DNA from: Halomonas sp. TA22
Lineage (GTDB): Bacteria > Pseudomonadota > Gammaproteobacteria > Pseudomonadales > Halomonadaceae
DNA: 64,000 nucleotides
Assembly (NCBI RefSeq): GCF_013009075.1
Contig: NZ_CP053108.1
Location: 2,294,001 to 2,358,000 of the forward strand
Direction of reading: 5' to 3'
The notes beneath the pieces are model-generated. The model worked only from the letters and a program-made list of their open reading frames with translations, was not told the origin of the DNA and searched no databases. Position 1 is the stretch's first letter, and every line of letters begins with the position of its first letter. Both the position numbers and the translations under genes were made by a program. Below, piece by piece: positions 8,591 through 16,558 of the stretch.

Positions 8591-10084
8591 TCAAGGGGTA
8601 GTCGAGGCAGCCTGGGTCAGTGCCACATCGGGGGCCTGCTCCATCCGCTCGCGCTCCTGATCGAGCAGCGCCAAGGCCTGCTCCGGGGTGACGCGTGAGG
8701 CGGGGGTCAGCAGGGTGATCGTCACGCCGGCAAGGAGGGCCGCGAGCACCGCAGGAATGCTGGGATTGCCCCAGAAGGTGCTCCACTCGGCATTGGCGAT
8801 GACGGTCAGCGAGGTCACCGAGGCGGTAACCAGAGTCGCCACGGCGCCCTGCCAGTTGTAGCGTGGCCAGAAGCGTCCCAGCATGCCGCATACGAATAGC
8901 CCCGAGAGAATGGTCGAGATCATCCGGGTGATATAGGTGATGACGTTGTCCGAGGTGAGGGCGAAGATCAGCGCAAGACCGATGGTTGCCACCAGCGCCA
9001 GGCGCGAGAAGCGCACCACGTTGCGCGCTGCCGGCGTACGCCCGGTAAAGAGGAGGCAGATGTCGCGCATCAGCGTCGAGACGCCGGCGATGGCATCGGA
9101 GCTGGCACTCGACATGGTCGCCGACAGGCCCGCGACCAGCAGCAGCAGACCCAGTCCCAGCGGCAGTATCTCGGTGGCCAGGAAAGGGAAGGCGAAGTTG
9201 CTATTTTCAAGGCCCGGATTGAGCGCATGCGTGGCCATGCCGATGATTGCCGGAATGATCGAGAAGCCCAGGTAGAGCACGCCGGTGATGACGAAGGAGC
9301 GCCGCACCGATGCCACCGACTCGCCGGAGTAGATGCGCTGGCGAAACGACGGCGTGGCGAGTACGCCGATGGCGATCACCGCCGCGAGCGACAGCGCGGG
9401 CAGCGCGCCGATCTTGTCGATCCCGAGGAAGCTGGTGGCGGCGACGTCCATGCTGGCGGTCAGCCCGCCGAAGCCGCCGACTTCGACCAGGGCAAGGATC
9501 GCCATGAGCATGAAGCCCGCAAACAGCACCACGGCCTGGACGGTATCGGTCCAGATCACCGCGGTATAGCCGCCGATTACGCAGTAGACACCGAAGCCCA
9601 GCGCCACCAGTACCTTGGCTAAGCCCAGGTCGATACCCGCCATCCACGAAAGATAAAGACCGCCGCCGAGGATGTGCGCCCCCAGCCAGCCGATGCAGGC
9701 GACATAGATCAGCAGCGCCACCACATTGCGGACCAGGCGATTGGCGCCGACATAGTAAGCCAGCTCCTCGCTCATGGTCATGAAGCGCAGCTTGCGTACC
9801 GGGGCGAAGCACCAGGCCAGCAGCAGCACGCCCGTTGCCCCGCCGATACCATACAGAGCGCCTGCCCAGCCATTGGCGTAACCGAAGCCCACTGCACCCA
9901 TGCTCGAACCGGTACCGACCATCGTCGCCACCGTAGTTCCAATGGTCAGGAACAGCGGAACGCTGCGCCCGCCCAACAGGAAGTCGTCGCCGGTGCCGCG
10001 TTTATGACGCGATATCCACCAGCCGAACCCGATCATGACGAGAACGTACGCCACGAAGGCGCCGAGGAAAATTTGACTGTTCAT
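8591..10084 (-). CDS. Sodium:solute symporter family (SSS) transporter
   Basis: Inner-membrane protein of 497 residues with about 13 hydrophobic helices, of the sodium/pantothenate-proline-type symporter family. Seen: N-terminal helix then WWISRHKRGTGDDFLLGGRS (the family loop after helix 1), GTTVATMVGTGSSMGAVGF with the Na-site glycine/serine run, YVACIGWLGAHILGGGLYLSWMAG, and VLLLVAGLSATMSSASSDAIAGVSTLMRDI, the helix-8 sodium motif. Last gene of the minus-strand cluster rpiR-type regulator, D-acylamino acid deacylase, RidA, symporter; the likely substrate is an N-acyl- or free D-amino acid (inference). It is separated from ridA by 136 bases holding a strong hairpin. Confidence 0.88.
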   Translation of the reverse strand: MNSQIFLGAFVAYVLVMIGFGWWISRHKRGTGDDFLLGGRSVPLFLTIGTTVATMVGTGSSMGAVGFGYANGWAGALYGIGGATGVLLLAWCFAPVRKLRFMTMSEELAYYVGANRLVRNVVALLIYVACIGWLGAHILGGGLYLSWMAGIDLGLAKVLVALGFGVYCVIGGYTAVIWTDTVQAVVLFAGFMLMAILALVEVGGFGGLTASMDVAATSFLGIDKIGALPALSLAAVIAIGVLATPSFRQRIYSGESVASVRRSFVITGVLYLGFSIIPAIIGMATHALNPGLENSNFAFPFLATEILPLGLGLLLLVAGLSATMSSASSDAIAGVSTLMRDICLLFTGRTPAARNVVRFSRLALVATIGLALIFALTSDNVITYITRMISTILSGLFVCGMLGRFWPRYNWQGAVATLVTASVTSLTVIANAEWSTFWGNPSIPAVLAALLAGVTITLLTPASRVTPEQALALLDQERERMEQAPDVALTQAASTTP

Positions 10085-10183
10085 GTTAGCCTCTTATCGT
10101 TGTTGTCCGGTCGTTGCCGCGACCGGCTGAGCAATGCTTGAACGCGTCGGGTTCCATATCGAAAGCTTGCCCGTACGCGCCCC

Positions 10184-10213
10184 GTGCCGTGCCCCTTGCC
10201 GGGGGCGCGGCAC
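10184..10213. repeat. Strong intercistronic hairpin between ridA-like gene and symporter
   Basis: Arms GTGCCG and CGGCAC enclose GCCCC and GGGGC around a five-base loop, with a single mismatched base on each arm. There is no U-run, so it is more likely an mRNA-stabilising or processing stem-loop or a REP-like unit than a terminator. It sits in the 136-base gap that sets the symporter gene apart from the rest of the operon. Confidence 0.5.
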
Positions 10214-10220
10214 ACCTTCT

Positions 10221-10613
10221 TCAGGCCCGGTCGGCCCTGAAGCACTTCACGTCGACCTCCACCTTGCAGTCCACCACCAGGTCCTGAACGCTGCAGATGC
10301 GCGCCGGCGGATTGTTCGAAAAGAGCTCGCTGAACACCTTGTTGAAGGACGAAAAGTAGCGGGCATCGGTAAGCACGGCGGTGACATGCACCACATCCTC
10401 CACGCCATAGCCCGCCTCGTGCATGATCGCCAGGCAGTTGTCGAACGCCAGGCGGGTCTGCTCGATAATGCCACCCTCCACCACTTCGCCATCGGTCATC
10501 GGTGTCTGGCCGGAAACGTACAACCATCCGCCAGCCTCGACGGCGCGGGCGAAGGGCAGCTTCTGGCCCCCGGTGCCAATGCCACCCTCGGTGCCATATC
10601 GGGTAATGCTCAT
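10221..10613 (-). CDS. RidA family (reactive intermediate/imine deaminase) protein
   Basis: Small RidA/YjgF fold protein of 130 residues. RidA proteins hydrolyse reactive enamine/imine intermediates such as 2-aminoacrylate made by PLP deaminases. Seen: ARAVEAGGWLYVSGQTPMTDGEVVEG, IIEQTRLAFDNCLAIMHEAG, DVVHVTAVLTDARYFSSFNKVF and PPARICSVQDLVVDCKVEVDVKCF. The Arg of PARI corresponds to the catalytic Arg of active RidA. ATG 10613 is chosen because GGAGG lies nine bases upstream; the open frame begins further back at 10646. Thirty-two bases separate it from the deacylase gene. The divergent PLP enzyme at 13071 is its likely source of enamines (inference). Confidence 0.88.
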   Translation of the reverse strand: MSITRYGTEGGIGTGGQKLPFARAVEAGGWLYVSGQTPMTDGEVVEGGIIEQTRLAFDNCLAIMHEAGYGVEDVVHVTAVLTDARYFSSFNKVFSELFSNNPPARICSVQDLVVDCKVEVDVKCFRADRA

Positions 10614-10645
10614 GCTTCCTACCTCCATGAATTGGCGAATCGCCA

Positions 10646-12088
10646 TCAGATGCGTTGTCGGCGGCGCAGCATGCGCCCGCCTCTATTTCCGGTTGGCTGT
10701 CCCTGCCGATAGCCGATCACCCCATTGACCATGACCAGCTCGATGCCGCGAGCCGGTGAGATAGGAGTGTCGTAATCGGCGATATCCTCCAGCGTGTCGA
10801 GATCGAACAGGGTGAGGTCGGCATAAGCGCCCTCACGGATCACGCCACGGTCGATCAGTCCGAAGTTGGCAGCCGACAATCCCGTCATCTTGCGGACCGC
10901 CTCGGCGAGCGACATCAGGCCCAGATCGCGACTGTAGTGGGCCAGGACCCTAGGGAAGGCGCCCCAAAGGCGGGGGTGGGGATGCGGGTCGTTGGGCAGG
11001 CCGTCGGAACCCACCATCGATAGGGGGTGAGCGAGTATCTGGCGCATGTCCTCCTCGCTCATGTTGTGATAGACCGCCCCGGCCGGCTGCAGGCGCCTTG
11101 CAGCGTCATGCAGCGGCATTCCCCAGTCGGCGGCGATGGCCTTGAGCGGGCGTCGGGCCTGCTCTGGATGAGGCTCCGACCAGGTGATGGTGATCTCGAT
11201 CTCGTCATTGACCTGACCCAGGTCGAGTGTCGAGGAGCCTGCCGTGTAGGGGTAGCAGTCGCAATGCACGCACTGCTGGCGTGCTGCCGTTTCCAGCTTG
11301 GCCAGCGCCCGCGGTGCGCCACCCCAATTGCCGGCACCGGCGCACTTGAGATGCGAGATGACCAGCGGCACCTGGCCTTCTCGGGCAGTGGTGAAGGCTT
11401 CGTCCATGGCGCCGGGCAGGCCGGCGAACTCATCCCGCAGATGGGTGGTATAAAGCCCGCCGGCTCGGCCCACGGCGGCTACCAGGGATGTCATTTCCGC
11501 CCTGGGGGCATGGAAGGCGTTGCGGTAAGCGAGCCCCGAGCTCAGCCCCAGCGCCCCCTCGTCGAGTGCCTGACAGAGCATGAGCCACATGGCGGCGATC
11601 TCCTCTTCGCTTGCGGCACGCGCAAAGTCGTCCATCACCTGGCTGCGCAGGCTGGTATGTCCTACCAAGGCTGCCACGTTGACGCTGGGCGTGGCGGCAT
11701 CCACGGCCTCGGCATAGGCGGCGAAGCTTGGATAGCGGAAGTCCTCGGCGCGACCCAGCAGGTTCATCGGGTCGGGCACATCGCCGCTTAGCGTGACCGG
11801 GCTTGCACTGATGCCACAGTTGCCCACCACTACAGTGGTTACGCCTTGAGAGAGCTTGGGTAGCATCTCGGGGGTACGGATCACATTGGTGTCGTCGTGG
11901 GTATGCACGTCGATGAAGCCGGGGCTCAGATATCTATCCCGTCCATCGATTGTGATGTCAGCCGTGGCCAGGGTCAGCTGGCCGATAGCGGCGATGCGCT
12001 CGCCACGAATCGCGACATCTGCAGTAAAGGCATTCGCGCCAGTGCCATCGAGTACGTGAACGCCACGAATCAGTACGTCATAGGGCAT
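10646..12088 (-). CDS. N-acyl-D-amino-acid deacylase (D-aminoacylase)
   Basis: Zinc amidohydrolase that releases free D-amino acids from N-acyl-D-amino acids. The 480-residue protein has the amidohydrolase opening DVLIRGVHVLDGTGA, the metal motif FIDVHTHDDT (H62 and H64) and VVVGNCGISASP with C91, the unusual cysteine ligand of D-aminoacylases. It also has LSSGLAYRNAFHAPRAE, TTHLRDE, VISHLKCAGAGNWG, and MVGSDGLPNDPHPHPRLWGAFPRVLAHY with the catalytic Asp, ending in ADLTLFDLDTLEDIADYDTP. All these are characteristic of the D-aminoacylase subfamily. It follows the regulator gene with only three bases between, so they are cotranscribed. Confidence 0.92.
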   Translation of the reverse strand: MPYDVLIRGVHVLDGTGANAFTADVAIRGERIAAIGQLTLATADITIDGRDRYLSPGFIDVHTHDDTNVIRTPEMLPKLSQGVTTVVVGNCGISASPVTLSGDVPDPMNLLGRAEDFRYPSFAAYAEAVDAATPSVNVAALVGHTSLRSQVMDDFARAASEEEIAAMWLMLCQALDEGALGLSSGLAYRNAFHAPRAEMTSLVAAVGRAGGLYTTHLRDEFAGLPGAMDEAFTTAREGQVPLVISHLKCAGAGNWGGAPRALAKLETAARQQCVHCDCYPYTAGSSTLDLGQVNDEIEITITWSEPHPEQARRPLKAIAADWGMPLHDAARRLQPAGAVYHNMSEEDMRQILAHPLSMVGSDGLPNDPHPHPRLWGAFPRVLAHYSRDLGLMSLAEAVRKMTGLSAANFGLIDRGVIREGAYADLTLFDLDTLEDIADYDTPISPARGIELVMVNGVIGYRQGQPTGNRGGRMLRRRQRI

Positions 12089-12091
12089 GGG

Positions 12092-12955
12092 TCAGTCTCC
12101 CAGCGGCTGACGATTGTCGCCGCTGCGATGGGCATCCAGGGTGATCTTAAGGCGTCGCAACTTGTCACGGCTGCGGTCGCGATGGCGCATGGCAAGCTCA
12201 AGTGCCAGCACGTCGATGGCGGCCAGCATGGCGTAGCGCGAGGCAGACGGGTGATAGATGAAATCAGTCTCGCGTGAGGCGATCGGCAGCACCACATCGG
12301 CGATCTCGGCAAGCGGCGAGCCACTGGCGGTGATCGCCACGACTCGGGCCCCATAGTGGCGGGCAATCTGGGCGGACTCGATCATCTCGGGAGTGAAGCC
12401 GGTAACGGAGAGCACCGCGACCACATCGCTTGGGTCAAGTGTCGAGGCGACCATGCGAGGCAGCAGCGACTGTGGGTAGGCGCTGATCGCGTAGCCAAGC
12501 CGCACCAGCCTGAACTGCATCTCCTGAGCCAGCATGCTGGAGCCGCCGCCGGCACCGAAGACCAGGATCTGACGTGCGTTGTCGAGATGCTCGACCGCAC
12601 CGGCAAGATCGGCCTGGGCCATCAGGTCGCGATTGACGGCAAGCGTCTGGGTGGCAATGTCGTATACGGCACTGGAGCCATCGGCTTCGCTGGCATCCTG
12701 GATGAAGCGACGTCCGGCTGCCAGGGCCCGGGTCAGGCGGGTCTTGAGGTCGCGCACGTTCTGGCATCCCACGGCGCGAGCGAAGCGTGTCACGCTGGCG
12801 TCGCTGACACCGGCGCGGGTGGCGATCTCGCTGATGCTGGCCTCGGTGATGAAGTCGATATCGTCATGAATCAGTGCGGCGACCTTCTTCTCGGCATCGC
12901 GCAGTCCAGCGAAATGGGCCGTAATATGGGAAAGAATATCGGTGTCTTGGCTCAC
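12092..12955 (-). CDS. MurR/RpiR family transcriptional regulator
   Basis: DNA-binding regulator with an N-terminal HTH_6 domain (LRDAEKKVAALIHDDIDFIT, EASISEIATRAGVSDASVTR, FARAVGCQNVRDLKTRL) and a C-terminal SIS sugar-isomerase-like domain (RQILVFGAGGGSSMLAQEMQFRLVRLG, VVAVLSVTGFTPEMIESAQIA, GARVVAITASGSPLAEIADVVLPI). The open frame reaches 13045, but GTG 12955 is preceded by AAGGAG and gives a 287-residue protein of usual size. RpiR-type proteins usually sense phosphosugars or amino sugars; next to D-amino-acid genes this one probably responds to a D-amino acid or N-acyl derivative (inference). A palindrome at 12991 lies between it and the divergent PLP gene. Confidence 0.9.
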   Translation of the reverse strand: MSQDTDILSHITAHFAGLRDAEKKVAALIHDDIDFITEASISEIATRAGVSDASVTRFARAVGCQNVRDLKTRLTRALAAGRRFIQDASEADGSSAVYDIATQTLAVNRDLMAQADLAGAVEHLDNARQILVFGAGGGSSMLAQEMQFRLVRLGYAISAYPQSLLPRMVASTLDPSDVVAVLSVTGFTPEMIESAQIARHYGARVVAITASGSPLAEIADVVLPIASRETDFIYHPSASRYAMLAAIDVLALELAMRHRDRSRDKLRRLKITLDAHRSGDNRQPLGD

Positions 12956-12990
12956 CGTGTGCTCCTTGAACTTGCCTGACGCCAACGCTA

Positions 12991-13005
12991 TGTTAGTTTC
13001 TAACA
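12991..13005. promoter_or_regulatory. Candidate operator between divergent regulator and PLP enzyme genes
   Basis: TGTTAGTTTCTAACA is an inverted repeat with perfect six-base arms (TGTTAG / CTAACA) around TTT; flanking CTA and TAG extend the partial symmetry. It lies 36 bases before the regulator GTG and 66 bases before the PLP-enzyme ATG, the expected place for a site controlling both directions. RpiR regulators bind inverted repeats; assignment to this regulator is inference. Confidence 0.55.
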
Positions 13006-13070
13006 CATAGTCAAATTTTCGTGAAAATAAAGAACGTGGCTGCACAGGCCAACCGAAATGGAGAGAGGAA

Positions 13071-14303
13071 ATGCGCGACCATGATGACGCCCCGATTGTC
13101 TGGCGCTACGACAAGGGGACGGTCGAGAGCGGAGGCGACCTGCTTTCGGGGGTGAGTCTACCGGCGGCGGTGATTCGCGAACCGGCGCTGCGCCACAACC
13201 TGCTCTGGATGCAGCGCTTCGCCGATGCGCATGGCGCGCACCTGGCGCCACACGGCAAGACCACCATGGCGCCGGCCCTGTTCAGGCGCCAGCTCGAGGC
13301 CGGCGCTTGGGGCATCACCTTGGCCACGGCGCCGCAGTGCCGGGCGGCCTTCGCCCACGGTGTCCAGCGGCTGCTGATGGCCAACCAACTCGTCGGCATG
13401 GCCAACATGGCGATTGTCGCCGAGCTGATCGCGGCGGGTGCAGACTACTACTGCCTGGTGGATAGCATCGAAAATGTTCGTCAACTGGGCGCATTCTTTG
13501 CCGCCCGTGATCTGCGTCTGCAGGTATTGATCGAGCTGGGTGTCGAGGGGGGGCGCTGCGGCTGCCGCGATCAGCTCCAGCTCGAGGCGCTGGTGGAAGC
13601 TATTGCCGGAGAGCCCGCCCTGGCGCTGGTGGGTATCGAAGGATACGAGGGCGTGATCGCCGGAGACGATGAGGTCGCCTCGGTGCGCGCTTACGGCGAA
13701 CGACTGGTGGAGACCGTGCGCGCGCTGCGTGCCAGCGGCGTGCTCAGCTGTGAGGCGCCGATCGTCACCGCTTCCGGCTCCAAGTGGTTCGATCTGATTG
13801 CCGAGGCGTTCGATAATGCGGAGCTGCGCGAACACTATACGCCGGTACTCAGGCCGGGCTGCTACGTGGTCCACGACCACAAGCTCTACGCCGGGGCCAT
13901 GGCCGACGTGAAGGCCCGCCATCCACAGTTGCAGGGGGAGCTGCAGTCGGCCCTGGAAGTGTACGCCCATGTGCAGTCGCTGCCCGAACCCGGCCTGGCG
14001 ATCGTCGCACTGGGCAAGCGCGACATAGGTCACGAACCAGACCTGCCGTTGCCGCTACGCCTCTATCCGCTGTTCTCTCGTCCCGAGGCGGCAACCTTGC
14101 CGCTGGATGTCAGCAATTGGCATGCGAGGCATATCATGGACCAGCATCTCTTCCTCGAGATTCCCCAGCAAGCCGCACTTGCGGTCGGCGATGTCATCGC
14201 TTTCGGCACCTCGCACCCCTGCCTGACCTTCGATAAGTGGCGCCAGCTGTTGCTAATGGATGACTCTCTTAAAGTTATTGAAGTTATGCCCACCTTTTTC
14301 TGA
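13071..14303 (+). CDS. PLP-dependent D-amino-acid deaminase / D-threonine aldolase-like protein (DSD1 family)
   Basis: Fold-type III (alanine-racemase-like) PLP enzyme of 410 residues. K63 in PHGKTTMAP is the Schiff-base lysine of D-threonine aldolase and eukaryotic-type D-serine dehydratase. The C-terminal D-serine-dehydratase-like domain carries SHPCLTFDKW, whose H382 and C384 match the zinc ligands of that family, and VLRPGCYVVHDHKLY in between. The family makes keto acids and ammonia (dehydratase/deaminase) or aldehyde and glycine (aldolase); sequence alone does not decide which. It is divergent from the RpiR-D-aminoacylase-RidA-symporter genes, and together they form a coherent route from N-acyl-D-amino acids to keto acids (inference). 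Confidence 0.88.
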   Translation: MRDHDDAPIVWRYDKGTVESGGDLLSGVSLPAAVIREPALRHNLLWMQRFADAHGAHLAPHGKTTMAPALFRRQLEAGAWGITLATAPQCRAAFAHGVQRLLMANQLVGMANMAIVAELIAAGADYYCLVDSIENVRQLGAFFAARDLRLQVLIELGVEGGRCGCRDQLQLEALVEAIAGEPALALVGIEGYEGVIAGDDEVASVRAYGERLVETVRALRASGVLSCEAPIVTASGSKWFDLIAEAFDNAELREHYTPVLRPGCYVVHDHKLYAGAMADVKARHPQLQGELQSALEVYAHVQSLPEPGLAIVALGKRDIGHEPDLPLPLRLYPLFSRPEAATLPLDVSNWHARHIMDQHLFLEIPQQAALAVGDVIAFGTSHPCLTFDKWRQLLLMDDSLKVIEVMPTFF

Positions 14304-14320
14304 AAAATAGTTTTTATATA

Positions 14321-14358
14321 AAAAGCCATGAAGTCGATTTATCGAATTCATGGCTTTT
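14321..14358 (+). terminator. Rho-independent terminator after the PLP enzyme gene
   Basis: A perfect 12-base stem, AAAAGCCATGAA with TTCATGGCTTTT, and a 14-base AT-rich loop, 18 bases past the stop at 14303. The A and T ends allow function on both strands. Confidence 0.75.
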
Positions 14359-14397
14359 CATGCGACCAATGTATAAGAACTTAAGTTTTGTTACTCA

Positions 14398-14426
14398 TTG
14401 ACCTCCTTGGGAAGCGATGATAGTTT
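14398..14426 (+). promoter_or_regulatory. Candidate sigma-70 promoter for the CoA-transferase operon
   Basis: TTGACC (14398-14403) and TAGTTT (14421-14426) are separated by 17 bases. The -35 matches five of six consensus bases; the -10 is weak. The predicted start of transcription falls inside the palindrome at 14430, a typical repressor arrangement. Confidence 0.4.
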
Positions 14427-14429
14427 TTC

Positions 14430-14449
14430 GTAAACTGTTAACAATTTAC
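14430..14449. promoter_or_regulatory. 20-bp near-perfect palindrome, candidate operator
   Basis: GTAAACTGTTAACAATTTAC is symmetric apart from one base pair (C at position 6 against A at position 15), with TGTTAACA at its centre. It lies 11 bases before the CoA-transferase ATG, directly ahead of the AAGAGG ribosome binding site. Binding here would block initiation. The GntR-type regulator encoded at 20913 is the obvious candidate (inference). Confidence 0.55.
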
Positions 14450-14460
14450 AAGAGGTTGTC

Positions 14461-15657
14461 ATGTCAAAAATCGAAGCGTCGAGCGCGCTCAAGCGGTTCC
14501 GGGTACTTGATCTTTCACGTGTGAGAGCAGGCCCTACTTGTGTCAGAATGCTTGCTGACTTTGGCGCAGATGTAATCCGTATTGAACCGCCTATGGGTGT
14601 TGACCCCAATGCCAATATGTTTGCCGATGTACGTCTTGGCGGTGACTTCCAGAATCTCAATCGAAATAAGCGTTCGTTGACTCTTAATCTCAAGAAGCCA
14701 GAAGCTAAGGAAGTTCTATATAAGCTGGTCGAAGAGGCCGATGTGATAGTAGAGAACTGGCGTCCCGATGTTAAAGAACGCTTGGGAGTTGATTACGAAT
14801 CATTAAAAAAAATTAATCCACGGATTATTTTAGCGAGTATTTCCGGCTTCGGACAAACGGGCCCATACGTGAAGCGGCCAGGCTTTGACCAAATTGTTCA
14901 GGGTATGGGTGGGATGATGTCGGTGACTGGCTTACCAGGACAGGGGCCGGTGCGGGCGGGAATCGCTGTGGCTGACTCTAGCGCTGGATTATATACCGCA
15001 CTGGGTATTATGACCGCCCTTCTGGAGCGTGAGCAGTCAGGAGAAGGCCAGTGGGTGCATACCTCATTGCTGCATGCCCAGATTGCTATGCTAGATTTCC
15101 AGGCGGCACGTTATCTCAATGATGGTGATGTGCCGGTACAGGCAGGTAACGATCATCCCACAAGTTGCCCTATGGGGCTGTTCCACGGCAACGATGGCGA
15201 TTTCAACATCGGGGTCTCAGGCGACGGTCAGTGGGTGCAGTTTTGCAATGCGCTAGAAAAACAGGAGTGGAACGACGATCCTCGCTTCAAGACGGTCAAG
15301 GATCGTCGCGAGCATCGTCAGGAACTCAATACACTGATTCAGGAAATATTTTCCACCCAAAGCGTCAGCTACTGGGTTGAGCGCCTGAATACCTTCGGTG
15401 TGCCGTCTGGCCCGGTCTATACGGTGCCGGAAATGTTCGAGGATCCGCAGATCCAGCACCTCGGCGTTTATCAAGAAGTCGACGATAGCGATATCGGCAA
15501 GAAATACTTCATTACTCAGCCGGTCCATCTCTCGCGCACTACCGCCAACGTGGCCAAGGTGGCACCCAAGTGGGGAGAGCATACCGATGAAATTCTCAGT
15601 GAGCTGTCTTATTCACAAGAAGAGATCAACCATCTGTATGAGATTGGCGCTGTCTAA
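14461..15657 (+). CDS. CaiB/BaiF-type (family III) CoA transferase
   Basis: Cytoplasmic enzyme moving CoA between carboxylic acids. The 398 residues show the family pattern: FRVLDLSRVRAGPTCVRMLADFGADVIRIEPP, RNKRSLTLNLKKPEA, ADVIVENWRPDVKERLGVDY, ILASISGFGQTGPYVKRPGFD, GMMSVTGLPGQGPVRAGIAVAD, and a C-terminal FGVPSGPVYTVPEMFEDPQIQ. In many family III enzymes the catalytic Asp lies in a DVSLLDA-type motif; here the line is VHTSLLHAQIAMLDF, so His205 stands where that Asp is expected. Other subfamily members may share this, so the mechanism is uncertain. First gene of the carboxylate module; the crotonase follows after 35 bases. Its 5' half is AT-richer than the flanking genes. Confidence 0.9.
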   Translation: MSKIEASSALKRFRVLDLSRVRAGPTCVRMLADFGADVIRIEPPMGVDPNANMFADVRLGGDFQNLNRNKRSLTLNLKKPEAKEVLYKLVEEADVIVENWRPDVKERLGVDYESLKKINPRIILASISGFGQTGPYVKRPGFDQIVQGMGGMMSVTGLPGQGPVRAGIAVADSSAGLYTALGIMTALLEREQSGEGQWVHTSLLHAQIAMLDFQAARYLNDGDVPVQAGNDHPTSCPMGLFHGNDGDFNIGVSGDGQWVQFCNALEKQEWNDDPRFKTVKDRREHRQELNTLIQEIFSTQSVSYWVERLNTFGVPSGPVYTVPEMFEDPQIQHLGVYQEVDDSDIGKKYFITQPVHLSRTTANVAKVAPKWGEHTDEILSELSYSQEEINHLYEIGAV

Positions 15658-15692
15658 CTAACCAGCCTGATATATCACGAGGAAGCACAACC

Positions 15693-16496
15693 ATGAGTGC
15701 CCAAGAAAAACTGCCTGGCTACATCGATACTTCTCTGGATGGTGGCGTGCTGCGCATCATTATCTGTAATGAAAAGCGTTTTAACGCCATGTCATTGGAC
15801 ATGTGGAAAAACCTCGCCAAGGCGGTTACGGATGCCCAGAGCAATGATGACGTACGCGTCATCGTGCTGCAGGGGGCCGGTAAGAAAGCCTTCATATCGG
15901 GCGCCGACATCAGCGAATTCAAGGATAAGCGCAGCGACAAGGCGCAGGCACAGCACTATGCCGACAGCGTCAACGCCGCTCAGTCTGCGCTACGCAGCAG
16001 CCGCAAGCCGACGATTGCCGCCATCAAGGGTATCTGCATGGGCGGCGGCATGGGCCTGTCGCTCTCCTGTGACCTGCGCTACAGCACCGAGACGGCCAAG
16101 TTCTGTATGCCGGCGGGCAAGCTCGGCGTGGGATATGCCTACGAAGGTATCAAGCGCTTTGTGGATATTGTTGGTGCCTCGCGCACGGCAGAACTGTTCC
16201 TGACCGCCCGCACCTTTAGCGGTATTGAGGCAGGCAGGATCGGTTTGGTTAACGAAGTGTTCAGCGAGGAGCATTTCGACAAGATTGTCGGTGAGCGTAT
16301 CACCACCATGGCCGGCTACGCCCCGCTGACCATGCATGCGGTCAAGACCGGTATTCGTTGTGTGCTGCAGGAGGACAATGCTCCGTCAGTGGAAGAGGTC
16401 AGTCGCATGGTAGTGGCATGTTTCGAGAGTGAAGACTATCGGGAGGGCCAGGCCGCATTCAAGGAGAAACGTAAACCCAACTTTAAAGGCAAGTAA
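15693..16496 (+). CDS. Enoyl-CoA hydratase/isomerase family (crotonase) protein
   Basis: 267-residue crotonase fold enzyme. Oxyanion-hole segments are clear: KKAFISGADISEFKD (about 65-78) and IKGICMGGGMGLSLSCDLRY (111-130). In hydratases two Glu residues act; the first, in QPEI-type motifs, aligns with Ala141 of CMPAGKLGVGY, while the second aligns with Glu167 of SRTAELFLTARTFSG, which is kept. A single Glu is more usual in delta-isomerases, so isomerisation or another crotonase reaction is as likely as hydration. It acts on the CoA thioester presumably made by the upstream CoA transferase. TctC follows after 62 bases. Confidence 0.9.
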   Translation: MSAQEKLPGYIDTSLDGGVLRIIICNEKRFNAMSLDMWKNLAKAVTDAQSNDDVRVIVLQGAGKKAFISGADISEFKDKRSDKAQAQHYADSVNAAQSALRSSRKPTIAAIKGICMGGGMGLSLSCDLRYSTETAKFCMPAGKLGVGYAYEGIKRFVDIVGASRTAELFLTARTFSGIEAGRIGLVNEVFSEEHFDKIVGERITTMAGYAPLTMHAVKTGIRCVLQEDNAPSVEEVSRMVVACFESEDYREGQAAFKEKRKPNFKGK

Positions 16497-16558
16497 GCGT
16501 TACTAAGAAGTACAAACTCATTATTACCCATAGATCCAATAATAATCGGGAGTACGTC

